Shown here: positions 5,216-12,575 of the stretch, piece by piece
Position numbering within the stretch: position 1 is the stretch's first letter
Layout: every line of letters begins with the position of its first letter
Assembly (NCBI GenBank): GCA_002438345.1
Contig: DJUJ01000098.1
Coordinates: 61,459-74,232, forward strand
Source: Paenibacillus sp. UBA6285
GTDB lineage: Bacteria; Bacillota; Bacilli; Paenibacillales; Paenibacillaceae
DNA length: 12,774 bases
Reading direction: 5' to 3'
Program-made: the position numbers and the translations under genes
Notes under the pieces: generated by a model
Seen by the model: the letters and a program-made list of their open reading frames with translations, nothing else
What the model was told of the DNA's origin: nothing
Database searches by the model: none

Positions 5216-6712
5216 ATGTCCTTTTCTTATTCTACATATGACGCTTTAGGACTAGCTGCGCTTGTCAAAGCACGCGAAGTCTCACCTCGTGAGCTTGTCG
5301 AAGCCGCCTTCGCTCGGCTCGATGAAGTCAATCCAGTCCTTAATGCGGTCGTACGCACTCGTAGAGAAGCTGCCCTTAGGGAAGCTGACGAGATGCCTGC
5401 TCAAGATAGCTCTCGCCCATTTGCGGGCGTTCCTTTTCTGCTCAAGGATATCTCCCAAGCTATCGCTGGAGAACCTCTTACTTCGGGTGCCTTGCTAATG
5501 AAAGACAATATTGCTAGACGCGACTCGAACTACGTAGCACGAATCAGAAGCGGCGGTTTTATTCCGCTTGGACATACGAATACCCCAGAATTCGGCCTCA
5601 AAAATATTACCGAGAACGTCCTCCACGGCCCAGCACGTAATCCGTGGAATCCCGAATATTCCCCTGGTGGTTCGAGTGGTGGCGCAGCTGCGGCGGTGGC
5701 TTCTGGTATTGTTCCGGCAGCGGGAGCCAGTGATGGCGGCGGCTCGATCCGCATCCCTGCCTCGTTCACTGGCTTGTTCGGGCTGAAGCCAACCCGTGGA
5801 CGTACCCCAGTAGGACCAGGTGTAGGCCGTCAATGGCAAGGTGCTTCTATTGATTTTGCGTTGACGAGGTCCGTACGCGATAGTGCCGCTATGCTGGATC
5901 TACTGCAGGTCGTGCAGCCAGACGCCGCTTTTCAGACACCCCTATATCCGGGCGTCTATCTGGACGATCTATTCAAGCCTGCACAGCGAAAACTACGCAT
6001 AGCGTTCACTACGGCTTCCCCAGTAGGCACTCCTGTAACTAACGAAGCAGTGATTGCTGTGCTCAAGACTGTACGATGGCTCGAAGCTGAGGGTTATGAA
6101 GTTGAAGAAAAGCTGAGTCCAGTTAATGGTGTAAGGCTGATGGAGAATTACTATTTGATGAATACTGGGGAAGTGGCAGCGATGTTCGTATCGCTGGAAA
6201 AAATGATGGGACGTTCCATTACTGCCAGTGAAGTAGATATCGTCACTTGGGTCCTCGGGGAAGCCGGAAGAAAAGTCTCTGCGGCTGAATTTGTGCATAG
6301 TCTGGATGAATGGGATATCGCAGCCGCTCAAATGGCAGGTCTACTTAATCGATACGATCTATATATCACGCCAACTAATGCAGACTCTGCTCCCAAAATT
6401 GGCGAGTTAACTCATAAATCTGAAGAGATAGCGAATCTATTACATGTAAGTGAATTGCCGAAAGAGGAACAACAGCGAATGATTTACGCTATGTTTGAAC
6501 CAAGCCTAACCTATACGCCATTCACCCAGCTCGCCAATTTGACGGGCCAGCCGGCAATGAGTGTTCCCGTCCATATGTCACGAGATGGGCTACCGATGGG
6601 GGTACAGGTAATGGCTGCGAAAGGCCGGGAAGATTTACTGCTACAGCTCGCAGCACAGCTTGAACAATCCGAGCTGTGGGTAGGGATGACGGGAAATCCG
6701 CTTTTCCCATGA
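5216..6712 (+). CDS. Amidase-signature family hydrolase (amidase / 6-aminohexanoate-cyclic-dimer-hydrolase-like)
   Basis: 498-residue serine hydrolase that cleaves carboxylic amide bonds with the Ser-cisSer-Lys triad. The triad is complete: K77 in FLLKDIS, cis-Ser153 in PGGSSGG and nucleophile Ser177 in [11 protein letters not shown]. The 24-residue spacing between the serines is the family standard. The C-terminal part ([19 protein letters not shown]) is the usual substrate-pocket closing segment. It resembles the branch annotated as nylon-oligomer (NylA-like) hydrolases, but true substrates of such chromosomal enzymes are generally unknown, so only amidase is safe. No signal peptide is seen, so it should be cytoplasmic. 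The ATG follows AGAGG by nine to ten bases. The gene is single, divergent from marR and convergent with tetR. G+C appears higher than in the neighbours (stretches such as GCAGCTGCGGCGGTGGC), consistent with a separate origin. Confidence 0.93.
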   Translation: MSFSYSTYDALGLAALVKAREVSPRELVEAAFARLDEVNPVLNAVVRTRREAALREADEMPAQDSSRPFAGVPFLLKDISQAIAGEPLTSGALLMKDNIARRDSNYVARIRSGGFIPLGHTNTPEFGLKNITENVLHGPARNPWNPEYSPGGSSGGAAAAVASGIVPAAGASDGGGSIRIPASFTGLFGLKPTRGRTPVGPGVGRQWQGASIDFALTRSVRDSAAMLDLLQVVQPDAAFQTPLYPGVYLDDLFKPAQRKLRIAFTTASPVGTPVTNEAVIAVLKTVRWLEAEGYEVEEKLSPVNGVRLMENYYLMNTGEVAAMFVSLEKMMGRSITASEVDIVTWVLGEAGRKVSAAEFVHSLDEWDIAAAQMAGLLNRYDLYITPTNADSAPKIGELTHKSEEIANLLHVSELPKEEQQRMIYAMFEPSLTYTPFTQLANLTGQPAMSVPVHMSRDGLPMGVQVMAAKGREDLLLQLAAQLEQSELWVGMTGNPLFP

Positions 6713-6743
6713 TGAATTAGGGACCAGGCTCTAATAGCTCGTG

Positions 6744-7343
6744 CTACTCCTGCTCCCGCCCGCAAATACCATAGAAGAAGAGATGGATGGCTTCCTCCAG
6801 GAAGACTTTTATATCTTCTTGTTTGCTGGCTTCATCTAGCATTTCCCCCGAACTTCGCATGTACATTCCTATAAATGAAAGAATCCCTTTGGTGGACACT
6901 TTATTTGAGATTTCTCCTCGCGCTTTGCCATCCTCCACCATCTTGATCATCAGCGGTAAAACGTCGTTCGCATACCGTTCTTCAATATAACGAAACATTT
7001 CCTGGTCCTCAACCATAAGCTCCTTCACAGTCGCGGGAGACAATGAACTGTAGGTTTCTCTTTCCATAGTCATAATGTATTCAATAATCTCTTTTAGAGA
7101 ATGCTCTCCATTAATGTAATCTTCAAATTCGCGAATGGCCTTCTCTACAAAATCCTTAAAGGACTCACTAAGCAGTGCTTCCTTGCTGCCAAAATAATTA
7201 TAAATCGTCACCTGCGAGACTCCTGCTTCTTTCGCAATGTCTTTGATCCGGAGGCGTTTGGGCTCCCAGTTCTTGAGCATATCCATGGTAGTCTTCATAA
7301 TTTTGAGTTTTATCTGAGCTGCTCTTTTCTCAAATCCGTTCAT
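6744..7343 (-). CDS. TetR-family transcriptional regulator
   Basis: 199-residue TetR-type repressor. The N-terminal HTH runs from about residue 15 to 60 (IKDIAKEAGVSQVTIYNYFGSKEALL), followed by an all-helical ligand-binding and dimer domain (about 65-199) with no family-specific signature I recognise. The ATG at 7343 is chosen because AAGGGTGG lies five bases before it. A GTG nine bases further upstream overlaps that site and is rejected. It is divergent from the ABC exporter operon. The 139-bp gap holds several ATGAAATA/TATTTCAT elements, so the protein most likely represses the exporter and itself. It converges with the amidase gene at 31 bp; no clear terminator with a U-tract is seen there. 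Confidence 0.92.
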   Translation of the reverse strand: MNGFEKRAAQIKLKIMKTTMDMLKNWEPKRLRIKDIAKEAGVSQVTIYNYFGSKEALLSESFKDFVEKAIREFEDYINGEHSLKEIIEYIMTMERETYSSLSPATVKELMVEDQEMFRYIEERYANDVLPLMIKMVEDGKARGEISNKVSTKGILSFIGMYMRSSGEMLDEASKQEDIKVFLEEAIHLFFYGICGREQE

Positions 7344-7362
7344 GCTATCCACCCTTAACTTA

Positions 7363-7390
7363 ATGAAATATTTATAATCAATTATTTCAT
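7363..7390. promoter_or_regulatory. 28-bp inverted repeat, putative TetR operator
   Basis: ATGAAATA (7363-7370) and TATTTCAT (7383-7390) are perfect complements 12 bases apart, located 20 bases upstream of the tetR start. This is the spacing and position expected for autoregulation. A related pair follows towards the ABC genes. Confidence 0.55.
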
Positions 7391-7440
7391 AATTTCATTG
7401 ACTTCGTTAATCACTAGGAATAATATAACATATGAAATAT
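7391..7440. promoter_or_regulatory. Second inverted pair flanking the ABC promoter
   Basis: AATTTCAT (7391-7398) touches the -35 box and TATGAAATAT (7431-7440) covers the predicted transcription start. They repeat the arms of the operator at 7363-7390 in inverted order. Four copies of one core within 78 bp point to cooperative or looped repression of the exporter. Confidence 0.45.
7398..7426 (+). promoter_or_regulatory. Promoter of the ABC exporter operon
   Basis: TTGACT (7398-7403), a 17-base spacer and TAATAT (7421-7426). An alternative -10, TATAAC at 7424-7429, has a 20-base spacer. The predicted start near 7433 makes the upstream ATG at 7432 unusable and supports translation from 7483. 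Confidence 0.6.
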
Positions 7441-7482
7441 CCAATTAATAATAGTTCATTATTTTGCAGCGGGGGTGGCGGC

Positions 7483-8370
7483 ATGCTTGTAGTTGAAGGC
7501 TTAACCAAACGTTTTTCGAATGGCAAAGGAATCGAAGATGTAACGTTTACCGTAAATAAAGGCGAGGTGTTTGGATTTCTGGGGCCTAACGGCGCAGGTA
7601 AATCAACGACCATAAGACATATCATGGGATTTATGATACCGGACCAAGGTTATGCGAGCATTCATGGACTTGATGTATGGAAAGCACAGGGCACGGTCCA
7701 GAAGCATATCGGCTATCTACCCGGTGAAATCAACTTTTTTGACGGGATGACAGGCATTTCCTTTCTTAAATTCATGTCTGGTATGCAAGGGATGAAGAAC
7801 ACTACCAAACGTGACCGCCTGATTGAACGACTGCAATTTGATGCCGCAACACCGATCCGAAAAATGTCAAAGGGAATGAAGCAAAAAGTCGGCATTGTCG
7901 CAGCTTTCATGCATAATCCTGAAGTCATTATTCTGGATGAGCCCACCTCGGGTCTCGACCCACTTATGCAAAAGGTATTTATAGATCTCGTTTTGGAGGA
8001 AAAATCAGCCGGAACCACCTTTCTAATGTCCTCTCACAGCTTTCAAGAAATTGAACGCACCTGTGACCGTGCAGCGATCATTAAAGACGGACGTATCATC
8101 ACTGTAAAAGATATCCATGAACTACAATCGATGCAACGGAAGCTGTTTGAGGTTGTTTTCGCGAATAGTACAGATGCAGAACATTTTGCCGCTTCCGGCC
8201 TGCAAGTGGAAGCCCGTGAAGGGAATATGGTCCGCATTGCCGTTCAGGGCAATTACGATCGATTCATCCAGGAAACCGGAAAATATAATATCCGCAGCAT
8301 GGATGTGTTCACGCAGAATCTAGAGGACATTTTCATGGACTATTATGACCGTGAGGGGGCCGTACAATGA
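7483..8370 (+). CDS. ABC transporter ATP-binding protein (ABC-2 exporter)
   Basis: 295-residue nucleotide-binding subunit. Motifs: Walker A GPNGAGKST (34-42), signature MSKGMKQKVG (128-137), Walker B VIILDEPTSGLD (148-159), and the H-loop in SSHSFQEIE. The Q-loop position reads YLPGE, with a glutamate where a glutamine is common, as in a sub-group of ABC-2 ATPases. The C-terminal ~75 residues form the extra domain usual for drug, lantibiotic or polyketide exporters (DrrA/CcmA-like). I chose the ATG at 7483 because GGGGGTGG precedes it and the family normally begins MLxVEGLTKRF. The in-frame ATG at 7432 coincides with the predicted transcription start. It overlaps the permease gene by 4 bases (ATGA), so the two are coupled. 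It would power export of a hydrophobic or antimicrobial compound sensed by the neighbouring TetR; the substrate is unknown. Confidence 0.93.
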   Translation: MLVVEGLTKRFSNGKGIEDVTFTVNKGEVFGFLGPNGAGKSTTIRHIMGFMIPDQGYASIHGLDVWKAQGTVQKHIGYLPGEINFFDGMTGISFLKFMSGMQGMKNTTKRDRLIERLQFDAATPIRKMSKGMKQKVGIVAAFMHNPEVIILDEPTSGLDPLMQKVFIDLVLEEKSAGTTFLMSSHSFQEIERTCDRAAIIKDGRIITVKDIHELQSMQRKLFEVVFANSTDAEHFAASGLQVEAREGNMVRIAVQGNYDRFIQETGKYNIRSMDVFTQNLEDIFMDYYDREGAVQ

Positions 8371-9179
8371 ATCTTCCGCTCTATAAGGAAATGATGAGAG
8401 TGAACCTGAAAGGAATTATGAATTATGCCTTCGGTTCTGCCTTCTATATTCTGTTTATGATCTGGCTTTATCCGGGGATTGCAGGGAGCACACAAGCGAT
8501 TGATGACCTCATTAAAGCTATGCCGGAAGGCGTGGGTAGAGCCTTTGGGTTGAACAGCGGATTCACCAGTGCTGAAGCTTTTATCTCAGGAGAATATTAC
8601 GGACTTATTTTGGTACTGATTCTATCTATCGTGTGTGTACAAATGTCGACGCAGCTCATGGCTCGGCTCGTGGATCGCGGATCAATGGCATATTTACTAA
8701 TAGCACCAACAACGCGTAGAAAAGTAGCCACCACGCAGGCGCTTGTACTCACAACAGCTTTATTTCTGATTATGACTGTAACCACACTAGCTGGATTCTT
8801 AGGTAAAGCATGGTTCCTGGGCAGTGAATATGAATTTAACATCGGCCGATTTACTCAGCTGAATACCGTGGCCTTTTTATTGTTTTTTGCGGTTGGGGGA
8901 ATTGCCTTTCTCGTATCCTCAGTATGTAATGATGAGAAAAAAGCGCTTGGAATTTCCGGCGCCATCACTTTCGGATTCTTTACTCTGGATCTGCTCGGTA
9001 AAATAAGCGATAAGCTAGAGGGGTTACGTTATCTGACCCTATTCTCCTTCTATCAGCCCGGTAAAATCGTTCAAGGAAACGTGGAGGTGATCCAGGTCTC
9101 CAGTTGGTTACTGTTGATCGGTATCCTCGCTTTTGCCTTAGGGGTAGCGCTGTTCAGACGACGTGATCTTCCATTATAA
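8367..9179 (+). CDS. ABC-2 type permease subunit
   Basis: 270-residue integral membrane protein with six predicted helices, at about residues 15-38, 75-97, 110-134, 166-188, 193-215 and 245-265; it ends in RRRDLPL. This is the standard single-domain permease of ABC-2 exporters and would pair as a dimer with the preceding ATPase. Its ATG overlaps the ATPase stop codon (ATGA), and GAGGGGG is seven bases upstream. Residues 41-72 form a loop with FGLNSGFTSAEAFISGEY, typical of this subfamily. The gene ends normally. Arabinanase-like debris begins within about ten bases of its stop, so its own terminator seems to be missing and transcripts probably end at the hairpin at 9454-9484. Confidence 0.9.
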   Translation: MNLPLYKEMMRVNLKGIMNYAFGSAFYILFMIWLYPGIAGSTQAIDDLIKAMPEGVGRAFGLNSGFTSAEAFISGEYYGLILVLILSIVCVQMSTQLMARLVDRGSMAYLLIAPTTRRKVATTQALVLTTALFLIMTVTTLAGFLGKAWFLGSEYEFNIGRFTQLNTVAFLLFFAVGGIAFLVSSVCNDEKKALGISGAITFGFFTLDLLGKISDKLEGLRYLTLFSFYQPGKIVQGNVEVIQVSSWLLLIGILAFALGVALFRRRDLPL

Positions 9180-9180
9180 G

Positions 9181-9436
9181 AAAAGGGATGCTCCAACAGT
9201 AGGCAACATCACATACGGCAACGGTATCGCTGATCAAGCCGAAGTGTTTAACGGTGTTTCCGGTATCCGGTTGCCTAATGGATTAATTGACAGCAATACC
9301 TATACAGTATCTATGTGGTTAAACCCTAAGCAGCTTACTGATGCAACGACAACTTTCTTCGGTGCTGCTTCGATAAACAACTGGATTAGCTTCGTTCCAA
9401 TTCTCTGGTGAGGGCTTCTCGAATGTAAATTAAGAG
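9181..9436 (+). pseudogene. Remnant of a LamG/concanavalin-like lectin domain, probably from an arabinan-degrading enzyme
   Basis: Reading from about 9187, DAPTVGNITYGNGIADQA, then EVFNGVSGIRLPNGLI, TYTVSMWLNPKQL and TTFFGAASINNWISFVP match the strand pattern of the first half of a LamG-like (Laminin_G_3) jellyroll domain. Such domains are attached to secreted GH43 arabinanases and similar enzymes in Paenibacillus. There is no ribosome site and no start of its own. The open frame ends at TGA 9409-9411. In the next frame FSGEGFSNVN (to TAA at 9434-9436) looks like a later strand of the same domain (the V-G-x-x-KFSG-x-x-F region). About 30-40 codons seem deleted together with a frame change, and the rest of the domain is absent. 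It is a doubly broken scrap, not a functional gene. Confidence 0.65.
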
Positions 9437-9453
9437 AATCATCAATTGGAAAG

Positions 9454-9484
9454 AGAGCGGAGCCTTAGGCTTCGTTCTTTTTTT
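9454..9484 (+). terminator. Strong intrinsic terminator after the LamG remnant
   Basis: An 11-bp stem (AGAGCGGAGCC with GGCTTCGTTCT, two G-U pairs) closes a 3-base loop and is followed by seven T. It probably belonged to the lost enzyme gene and now ends the ABC operon transcript. Confidence 0.88.
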
Positions 9485-9538
9485 CTCGAACACCTCTCTC
9501 GATGTGATTAACCGTTCAGAAAATCTCTCACCTTCGTA

Positions 9539-9567
9539 TTGTAAAATAAGCATTTAAATAATATAAT
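9539..9567 (+). promoter_or_regulatory. Probable sigma-A promoter of the arsR-type gene
   Basis: TTGTAA (9539-9544), a 17-base spacer and a perfect TATAAT (9562-9567) imply a start near 9574 and a leader of about 90 bases. Apart from this promoter and the palindrome at 9609-9618, the 178-bp gap (9485-9662) shows no gene. Confidence 0.6.
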
Positions 9568-9608
9568 CATTAACTATACGTCTTGAATAAACGATAATTC
9601 AATCTTTG

Positions 9609-9618
9609 TTATTAATAA
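9609..9618. promoter_or_regulatory. TTATTAATAA palindrome in the arsR leader
   Basis: A perfect 10-bp palindrome about 35 bases after the predicted transcription start. It carries the half-site TTATTAAT that also forms the inner arms of the abfA operator. Its position suits autoregulation of the ArsR-type protein. Confidence 0.4.
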
Positions 9619-9662
9619 ATCCCTTAATCGAGTAGCCTATAAATTTAAATTGGAGGCCATCT

Positions 9663-9893
9663 ATGAAACTTGATCTGTCGGAGGAATCCCTTCCCGTCTA
9701 CGAAGCTTTAGCCAGCTCAGTGCGTCTACACCTATTACGATTGCTTGCCGAGAATCCAATGAATGTCAAGGAATTGGCCGCAGCGGTAAATTTGAGCAGC
9801 GCCATTATGACTATGCATGTGCGCAAGCTGGAAGCTGCAGGACTTATCCAGACACATATGGCGCCTGGACGAAGTGGTCTGCAAAAGATCTGA
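9663..9893 (+). CDS. N-terminal DNA-binding fragment of the split ArsR-type regulator
   Basis: 76 residues containing the whole winged-helix part; the wing (THMAPGRSGLQKI) is cut at its end. It has its own promoter and ribosome site, so it is probably still made. It lacks the sensor/dimer domain, and whether it can bind DNA is uncertain. Confidence 0.5.
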   Translation: MKLDLSEESLPVYEALASSVRLHLLRLLAENPMNVKELAAAVNLSSAIMTMHVRKLEAAGLIQTHMAPGRSGLQKI

Positions 9894-9974
9894 ACACTAG
9901 CTGCTGAAAGTGCAGAAATCACCTTTCCAGGCAGACAAATCAATGAGCGCAAAAGCTACCGCAAGGAAATTCCT

Positions 9975-10571
9975 GTGGGACATTATTCCGACTTCCTGAT
10001 CGAACCAACCTGCGGTCTTGCAACTACGGAGCAAGTGATTGGCAGCTTTGATGATCCCCGTTATTTCTGGGATCTTGAGCGTATAAATGCCGGCATTCTC
10101 TGGTTCGGCAAAGGATATATCGAATATAAAATCCCTAACTTCCTTCTCTCCAGTCAACAGCCAGAGGAGCTAATCATTACGATGGAAATTGCTTCCGAAG
10201 CACCTTCCATTAATAATAATTGGCCTTCAGATATCACTTTCACACTGAACAGAGTGCAGCTTGGATTCTGGACAAGTCCCGGTGACTACGGAGATAGACG
10301 TGGCAAATACACGCCGGCTTGGTGGCCAGCACTCACGAACCAATACGGCCTACTTAAACAGCTGCGCATTACACCTAAAGGCACATTTATGGATGGTTTG
10401 AAACTGTCCGACGTTACGCTGGATCAAGTGAACATCCGCAACAAGCAATGGACCTTCAAGCTTTCCGTCGATGAAGAGGCCGAGCATATTGGAGGCATAA
10501 CCCTTTTTGGCAAAGGCTTTGGCAACTATAATGACGATCTAATCGTTGAGCTGTTCTACACAGATACCTAA
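9975..10571 (+). CDS. C-terminal sensor-like fragment of the split ArsR-type regulator
   Basis: 198 residues from a GTG that happens to be preceded by AAGGAA with six bases of spacing, so reinitiation after the TGA is possible. The fragment is rich in beta-strand sequence and aromatic residues (YFWDLERINAGILWFGKGYIEY, split here for length as YFWDLERINAG and ILWFGKGYIEY), as expected for a sugar-sensing sandwich domain. That function is inferred. It contains no DNA-binding part. Confidence 0.45.
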   Translation: MGHYSDFLIEPTCGLATTEQVIGSFDDPRYFWDLERINAGILWFGKGYIEYKIPNFLLSSQQPEELIITMEIASEAPSINNNWPSDITFTLNRVQLGFWTSPGDYGDRRGKYTPAWWPALTNQYGLLKQLRITPKGTFMDGLKLSDVTLDQVNIRNKQWTFKLSVDEEAEHIGGITLFGKGFGNYNDDLIVELFYTDT

Positions 10572-10572
10572 G

Positions 10573-10615
10573 AAGAAACGACGTTATCGTCTTTTAAAGA
10601 CGATAACCGTTTCTT
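10573..10615 (+). terminator. Long near-perfect hairpin after the arsR-type gene
   Basis: AAGAAACG pairs with CGTTTCTT (8 bp) and GTTATCGTC with GACGATAAC (9 bp, extendable to 12); two unpaired bases (AC) separate the stems on one side only. It begins 2 bases after the stop codon. The 3' arm ends TTTCTT, then GAAAAA, so a classical U-tract is weak. It probably still acts as a terminator or mRNA 3' stabiliser. Confidence 0.6.
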
Positions 10616-10672
10616 GAAAAATATAAGACCTAAACTATAGCGTGAAACTTATACTTTCTTATATTTCATGAA

Positions 10673-10713
10673 TAAAGCCGCATTCATCTCCTATTGGAGA
10701 GTCGAATGCGGCT
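10673..10713 (-). terminator. Terminator of the abfA operon
   Basis: AGCCGCATTC pairs perfectly with GAATGCGGCT (10 bp), with an inner TCTCC/GGAGA stem. On the minus strand it is followed by TTTATT. It lies 22 bases after the stop of the cysteine-rich gene. Together with the preceding hairpin it forms a double barrier between two convergent units. Confidence 0.75.
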
Positions 10714-10734
10714 CTTATCTTACCTTATTTCACC

Positions 10735-11007
10735 TTAAATAAAAGGTCTCCATAAACCGCCACCAGGCAGTGGACAGCCACGTTCCTTAAGCTTAGCTAC
10801 AACGGGTATAATGCAGCCGCAAGCGACGCAAGTTACGCCGTCATGCAGCTTAGGACAAGTCCCGCAAAGAGAAATCCGTTCAGCGTAAACTTCATCTGGA
10901 ACACAAAGCTCTGACTTAAACATGGATGATGACAATATACGGTCTATCTGTGCTTCGGTAACCTTATAATCGTCTCGACATCCCTTGCATGCAGATGTTG
11001 TTGACAT
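10735..11007 (-). CDS. Small cysteine-rich protein of unknown function (possibly DUF6171)
   Basis: 90 residues with nine cysteines: C-x2-C at 7-10, C35, C-x2-C at 48-51, C-x2-C-x-C at 60-65, and C78. The spacing suggests one or two zinc or iron-sulfur sites. The C-terminus, GCPLPGGGLWRPF, looks conserved in kind. I associate it tentatively with DUF6171; this is from memory. No signal peptide or membrane segment is present, so it should be cytoplasmic. The start is ATG with GGTGG seven bases upstream, located in the 12-base gap after the abfA stop. The two genes are thus one operon ending at the terminator at 10673-10713. A link to arabinose metabolism is suggested only by that operon. Confidence 0.8.
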   Translation of the reverse strand: MSTTSACKGCRDDYKVTEAQIDRILSSSMFKSELCVPDEVYAERISLCGTCPKLHDGVTCVACGCIIPVVAKLKERGCPLPGGGLWRPFI

Positions 11008-11019
11008 GATAACACCACC

Positions 11020-12516
11020 TTATGCCTTTGGCGTAATCTCTAGCACCGTTACTGACATTGGAGGCAGTTCTACATTAAGAAGATCACCCTCAAGTGTAAA
11101 GGCAGTAAAGGCTTGCGGTACTACCGCATCTGGCTGAATGAAGGTATTGTGGGCATCTATCTTGTCACCTGCCAGCGTTGTGCCAGTCACTTCAACCTTC
11201 TGCCCAGAAAGACCGCGAAGCTCGAGGGGGATAGTAGCCGATGCCGCGTGGTTCAAGTTGCACAGGCTGACATGGATGATTCCAGCGTCTGTTACGGAAG
11301 CTGAAGCAGATACTTCAGGAATCTCGCGACCATCAAAGCTGTAAATCCCACTATTGATTGTTAAATCCAACAACTCAGCATCCTGATGGACTTTAAACAT
11401 ATTGAATACATGGTACGTCGGGGTTAGCACCATTTTTTCCCCTTCGGTCAAAATAACCGCTTGAAGCACGTTAATGGTCTGCGCAATATTTGCCATCCGT
11501 ACCCGGTCACTGTGTTTATGGAAAATATTCAGTGACACGCCAGCTACTAGTGCATCTCGAATCGAATTCTGTTGATACAAGAATCCAGGATTCGTTCCCG
11601 GCTCAACATCATACCAAGTTCCCCACTCGTCAACGATAAGGCCTACTCTTTTATCTGGATCATATTTGTCCATAATAACGCTATGTTTAGTAATCAGCTC
11701 ATCCATACGAAGGGCCTTCTCTAATGTACTAAACCATTCACCCGTTTCAAAGCCTGTCGCTACACCTTTATTCTCCCAAGTTGGACCAGGAATCGTATAA
11801 TAATGAAGGGTAATCGAGTCCATAAAGCGTGTAACTTCACGCATCAGAACCTCCATCCAGTGATAATCATCCACGTTAGGACCACAAGCAATCCGGTGAA
11901 TACGATTGTCTCCGTAATTACGAACATACGTCTGATATTGGCGATAAAGATCTGCATAATATTCTGGACGCATATTTCCGCCACAGCCCCAGTTCTCATT
12001 ACCTACGCCAAAATAAGTCACAGCCCATGGTTCTTGCTTCCCATTGTGCTGGCGAAGTTCAGACATTGGAGAAACGCCTCCAAAGGTTAAATACTCCACC
12101 CATTCGGACATCTCTTGAACCGTACCACTTCCCACATTACCGTTGATATAAGGCTCACATTCCAGCATCTCACATAATTCCATAAACTCATGTGTACCAA
12201 AATGATTGTTCTCAACCATACCGCCCCAGTGAGTGTTGATCATACGTTTACGACCTTGACGATCTCCAATACCATCTTTCCAATGATATTCATCCGCGAA
12301 ACATCCGCCCGGCCAGCGAAGAACTGGAATCTGGATTTCTTTAAGCGCTTTCACAACATCATTACGAATACCGTTGGTGTTAGGAATCGGTGAATCTTCT
12401 CCGACCCAAATTCCTTCATAAATACAACGTCCTAGATGCTCAGAGAAATGTCCGTAAATATTTCTATTAATCGACCCTTTGCGAATGTCTGTATTAAGAA
12501 TTACGCGCTCTGCCAT
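11020..12516 (-). CDS. abfA: GH51 alpha-L-arabinofuranosidase
   Basis: 498-residue intracellular retaining glycosidase that removes terminal alpha-L-arabinofuranosyl groups from arabinan and arabinoxylan oligosaccharides. The N-terminal (beta/alpha)8 barrel (about 1-385) carries the acid/base E174 in GNENWGCGG and the nucleophile E297 in VDEWGTWY. Other GH51 marks are [20 protein letters not shown] and [17 protein letters not shown]-terminal beta-sandwich (about 390-498) follows. Length and motif spacing match typical bacterial AbfA, and there is no signal peptide. I chose the ATG at 12516 (MAERVILN) because GAAGGGCGG lies about ten bases before it and family members begin this way. An in-frame start 14 codons further up would fall in the operator and is unlikely. 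It has a strong promoter just upstream, covered downstream by a 38-bp near-palindrome, and heads an operon with the cysteine-rich gene. Confidence 0.95.
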   Translation of the reverse strand: MAERVILNTDIRKGSINRNIYGHFSEHLGRCIYEGIWVGEDSPIPNTNGIRNDVVKALKEIQIPVLRWPGGCFADEYHWKDGIGDRQGRKRMINTHWGGMVENNHFGTHEFMELCEMLECEPYINGNVGSGTVQEMSEWVEYLTFGGVSPMSELRQHNGKQEPWAVTYFGVGNENWGCGGNMRPEYYADLYRQYQTYVRNYGDNRIHRIACGPNVDDYHWMEVLMREVTRFMDSITLHYYTIPGPTWENKGVATGFETGEWFSTLEKALRMDELITKHSVIMDKYDPDKRVGLIVDEWGTWYDVEPGTNPGFLYQQNSIRDALVAGVSLNIFHKHSDRVRMANIAQTINVLQAVILTEGEKMVLTPTYHVFNMFKVHQDAELLDLTINSGIYSFDGREIPEVSASASVTDAGIIHVSLCNLNHAASATIPLELRGLSGQKVEVTGTTLAGDKIDAHNTFIQPDAVVPQAFTAFTLEGDLLNVELPPMSVTVLEITPKA

Positions 12517-12537
12517 GAATAAATACCGCCCTTCAAT

Positions 12538-12575
12538 GTTTATATTTTTATTAATCAATTAATAATTATATAAAC
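12538..12575. promoter_or_regulatory. 38-bp nested near-palindrome, operator of abfA
   Basis: Outer arms GTTTATAT (12538-12545) and ATATAAAC (12568-12575) and inner arms TTATTAAT and ATTAATAA are each perfectly complementary. They are separated only by TT on each side and a CA centre. The element begins at the base after the -10 box and so covers the transcription start, an ideal repressor position. The inner half-site recurs upstream of the arsR-type gene. Confidence 0.65.

Larger units (their letters stand above)
9663..10571 (+). pseudogene. ArsR-type regulator of arabinose-polymer genes, interrupted by an in-frame TGA
   Basis: One continuous reading frame of 303 codons broken only by TGA at codon 77 (9891-9893). 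The first 76 residues are an ArsR-type winged helix (ALASSVRLHLLRLLAENP, then VKELAAAVNLSSAIMTMHVRKLEAAGLI). The part after the TGA continues in the same frame as a beta-rich domain of about 225 residues, containing PSDITFTLNRVQLGFW, SPGDYGDRRGKYTPAWW and LFGKGFGNYNDDLIVELFY. This joined layout looks like the roughly 300-residue ArsR-type regulators found beside arabinofuranosidase genes in Paenibacillus. GGAGG six bases before the ATG shows normal translation start. The sequence GRSGLQKI-stop-TL suggests a cysteine or tryptophan codon changed to TGA. No selenocysteine-type hairpin is convincing. Either the gene is inactive, or it now yields two pieces. Confidence 0.75.

Noticed and set aside
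5495..5839. Long minus-strand and plus-strand frames inside the amidase gene
   Set aside because: Shadows of a GC-rich coding region; arginine/serine/alanine-rich low-complexity translations with no starts or motifs.
6713..6743. Hairpin TTAGGG/CTCTAA between amidase and tetR as terminator
   Set aside because: Only six pairs with a wobble and no U-tract on either strand.
7432..7482. 17-residue N-terminal extension of the ABC ATPase
   Set aside because: The ATG lies at the predicted transcription start without a ribosome site, and family members begin at MLVVEGLTKRF.
9163..9411. 82-residue open frame as an independent gene
   Set aside because: Its start lies inside the permease gene without a ribosome site; the content is a broken LamG domain.
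9891..9930. TGA at codon 77 of the ArsR-type gene as selenocysteine
   Set aside because: Only a 4-bp stem (CTGC/GCAG) follows, no convincing SECIS-like hairpin, and a regulator is an unlikely selenoprotein; a nonsense mutation is simpler.
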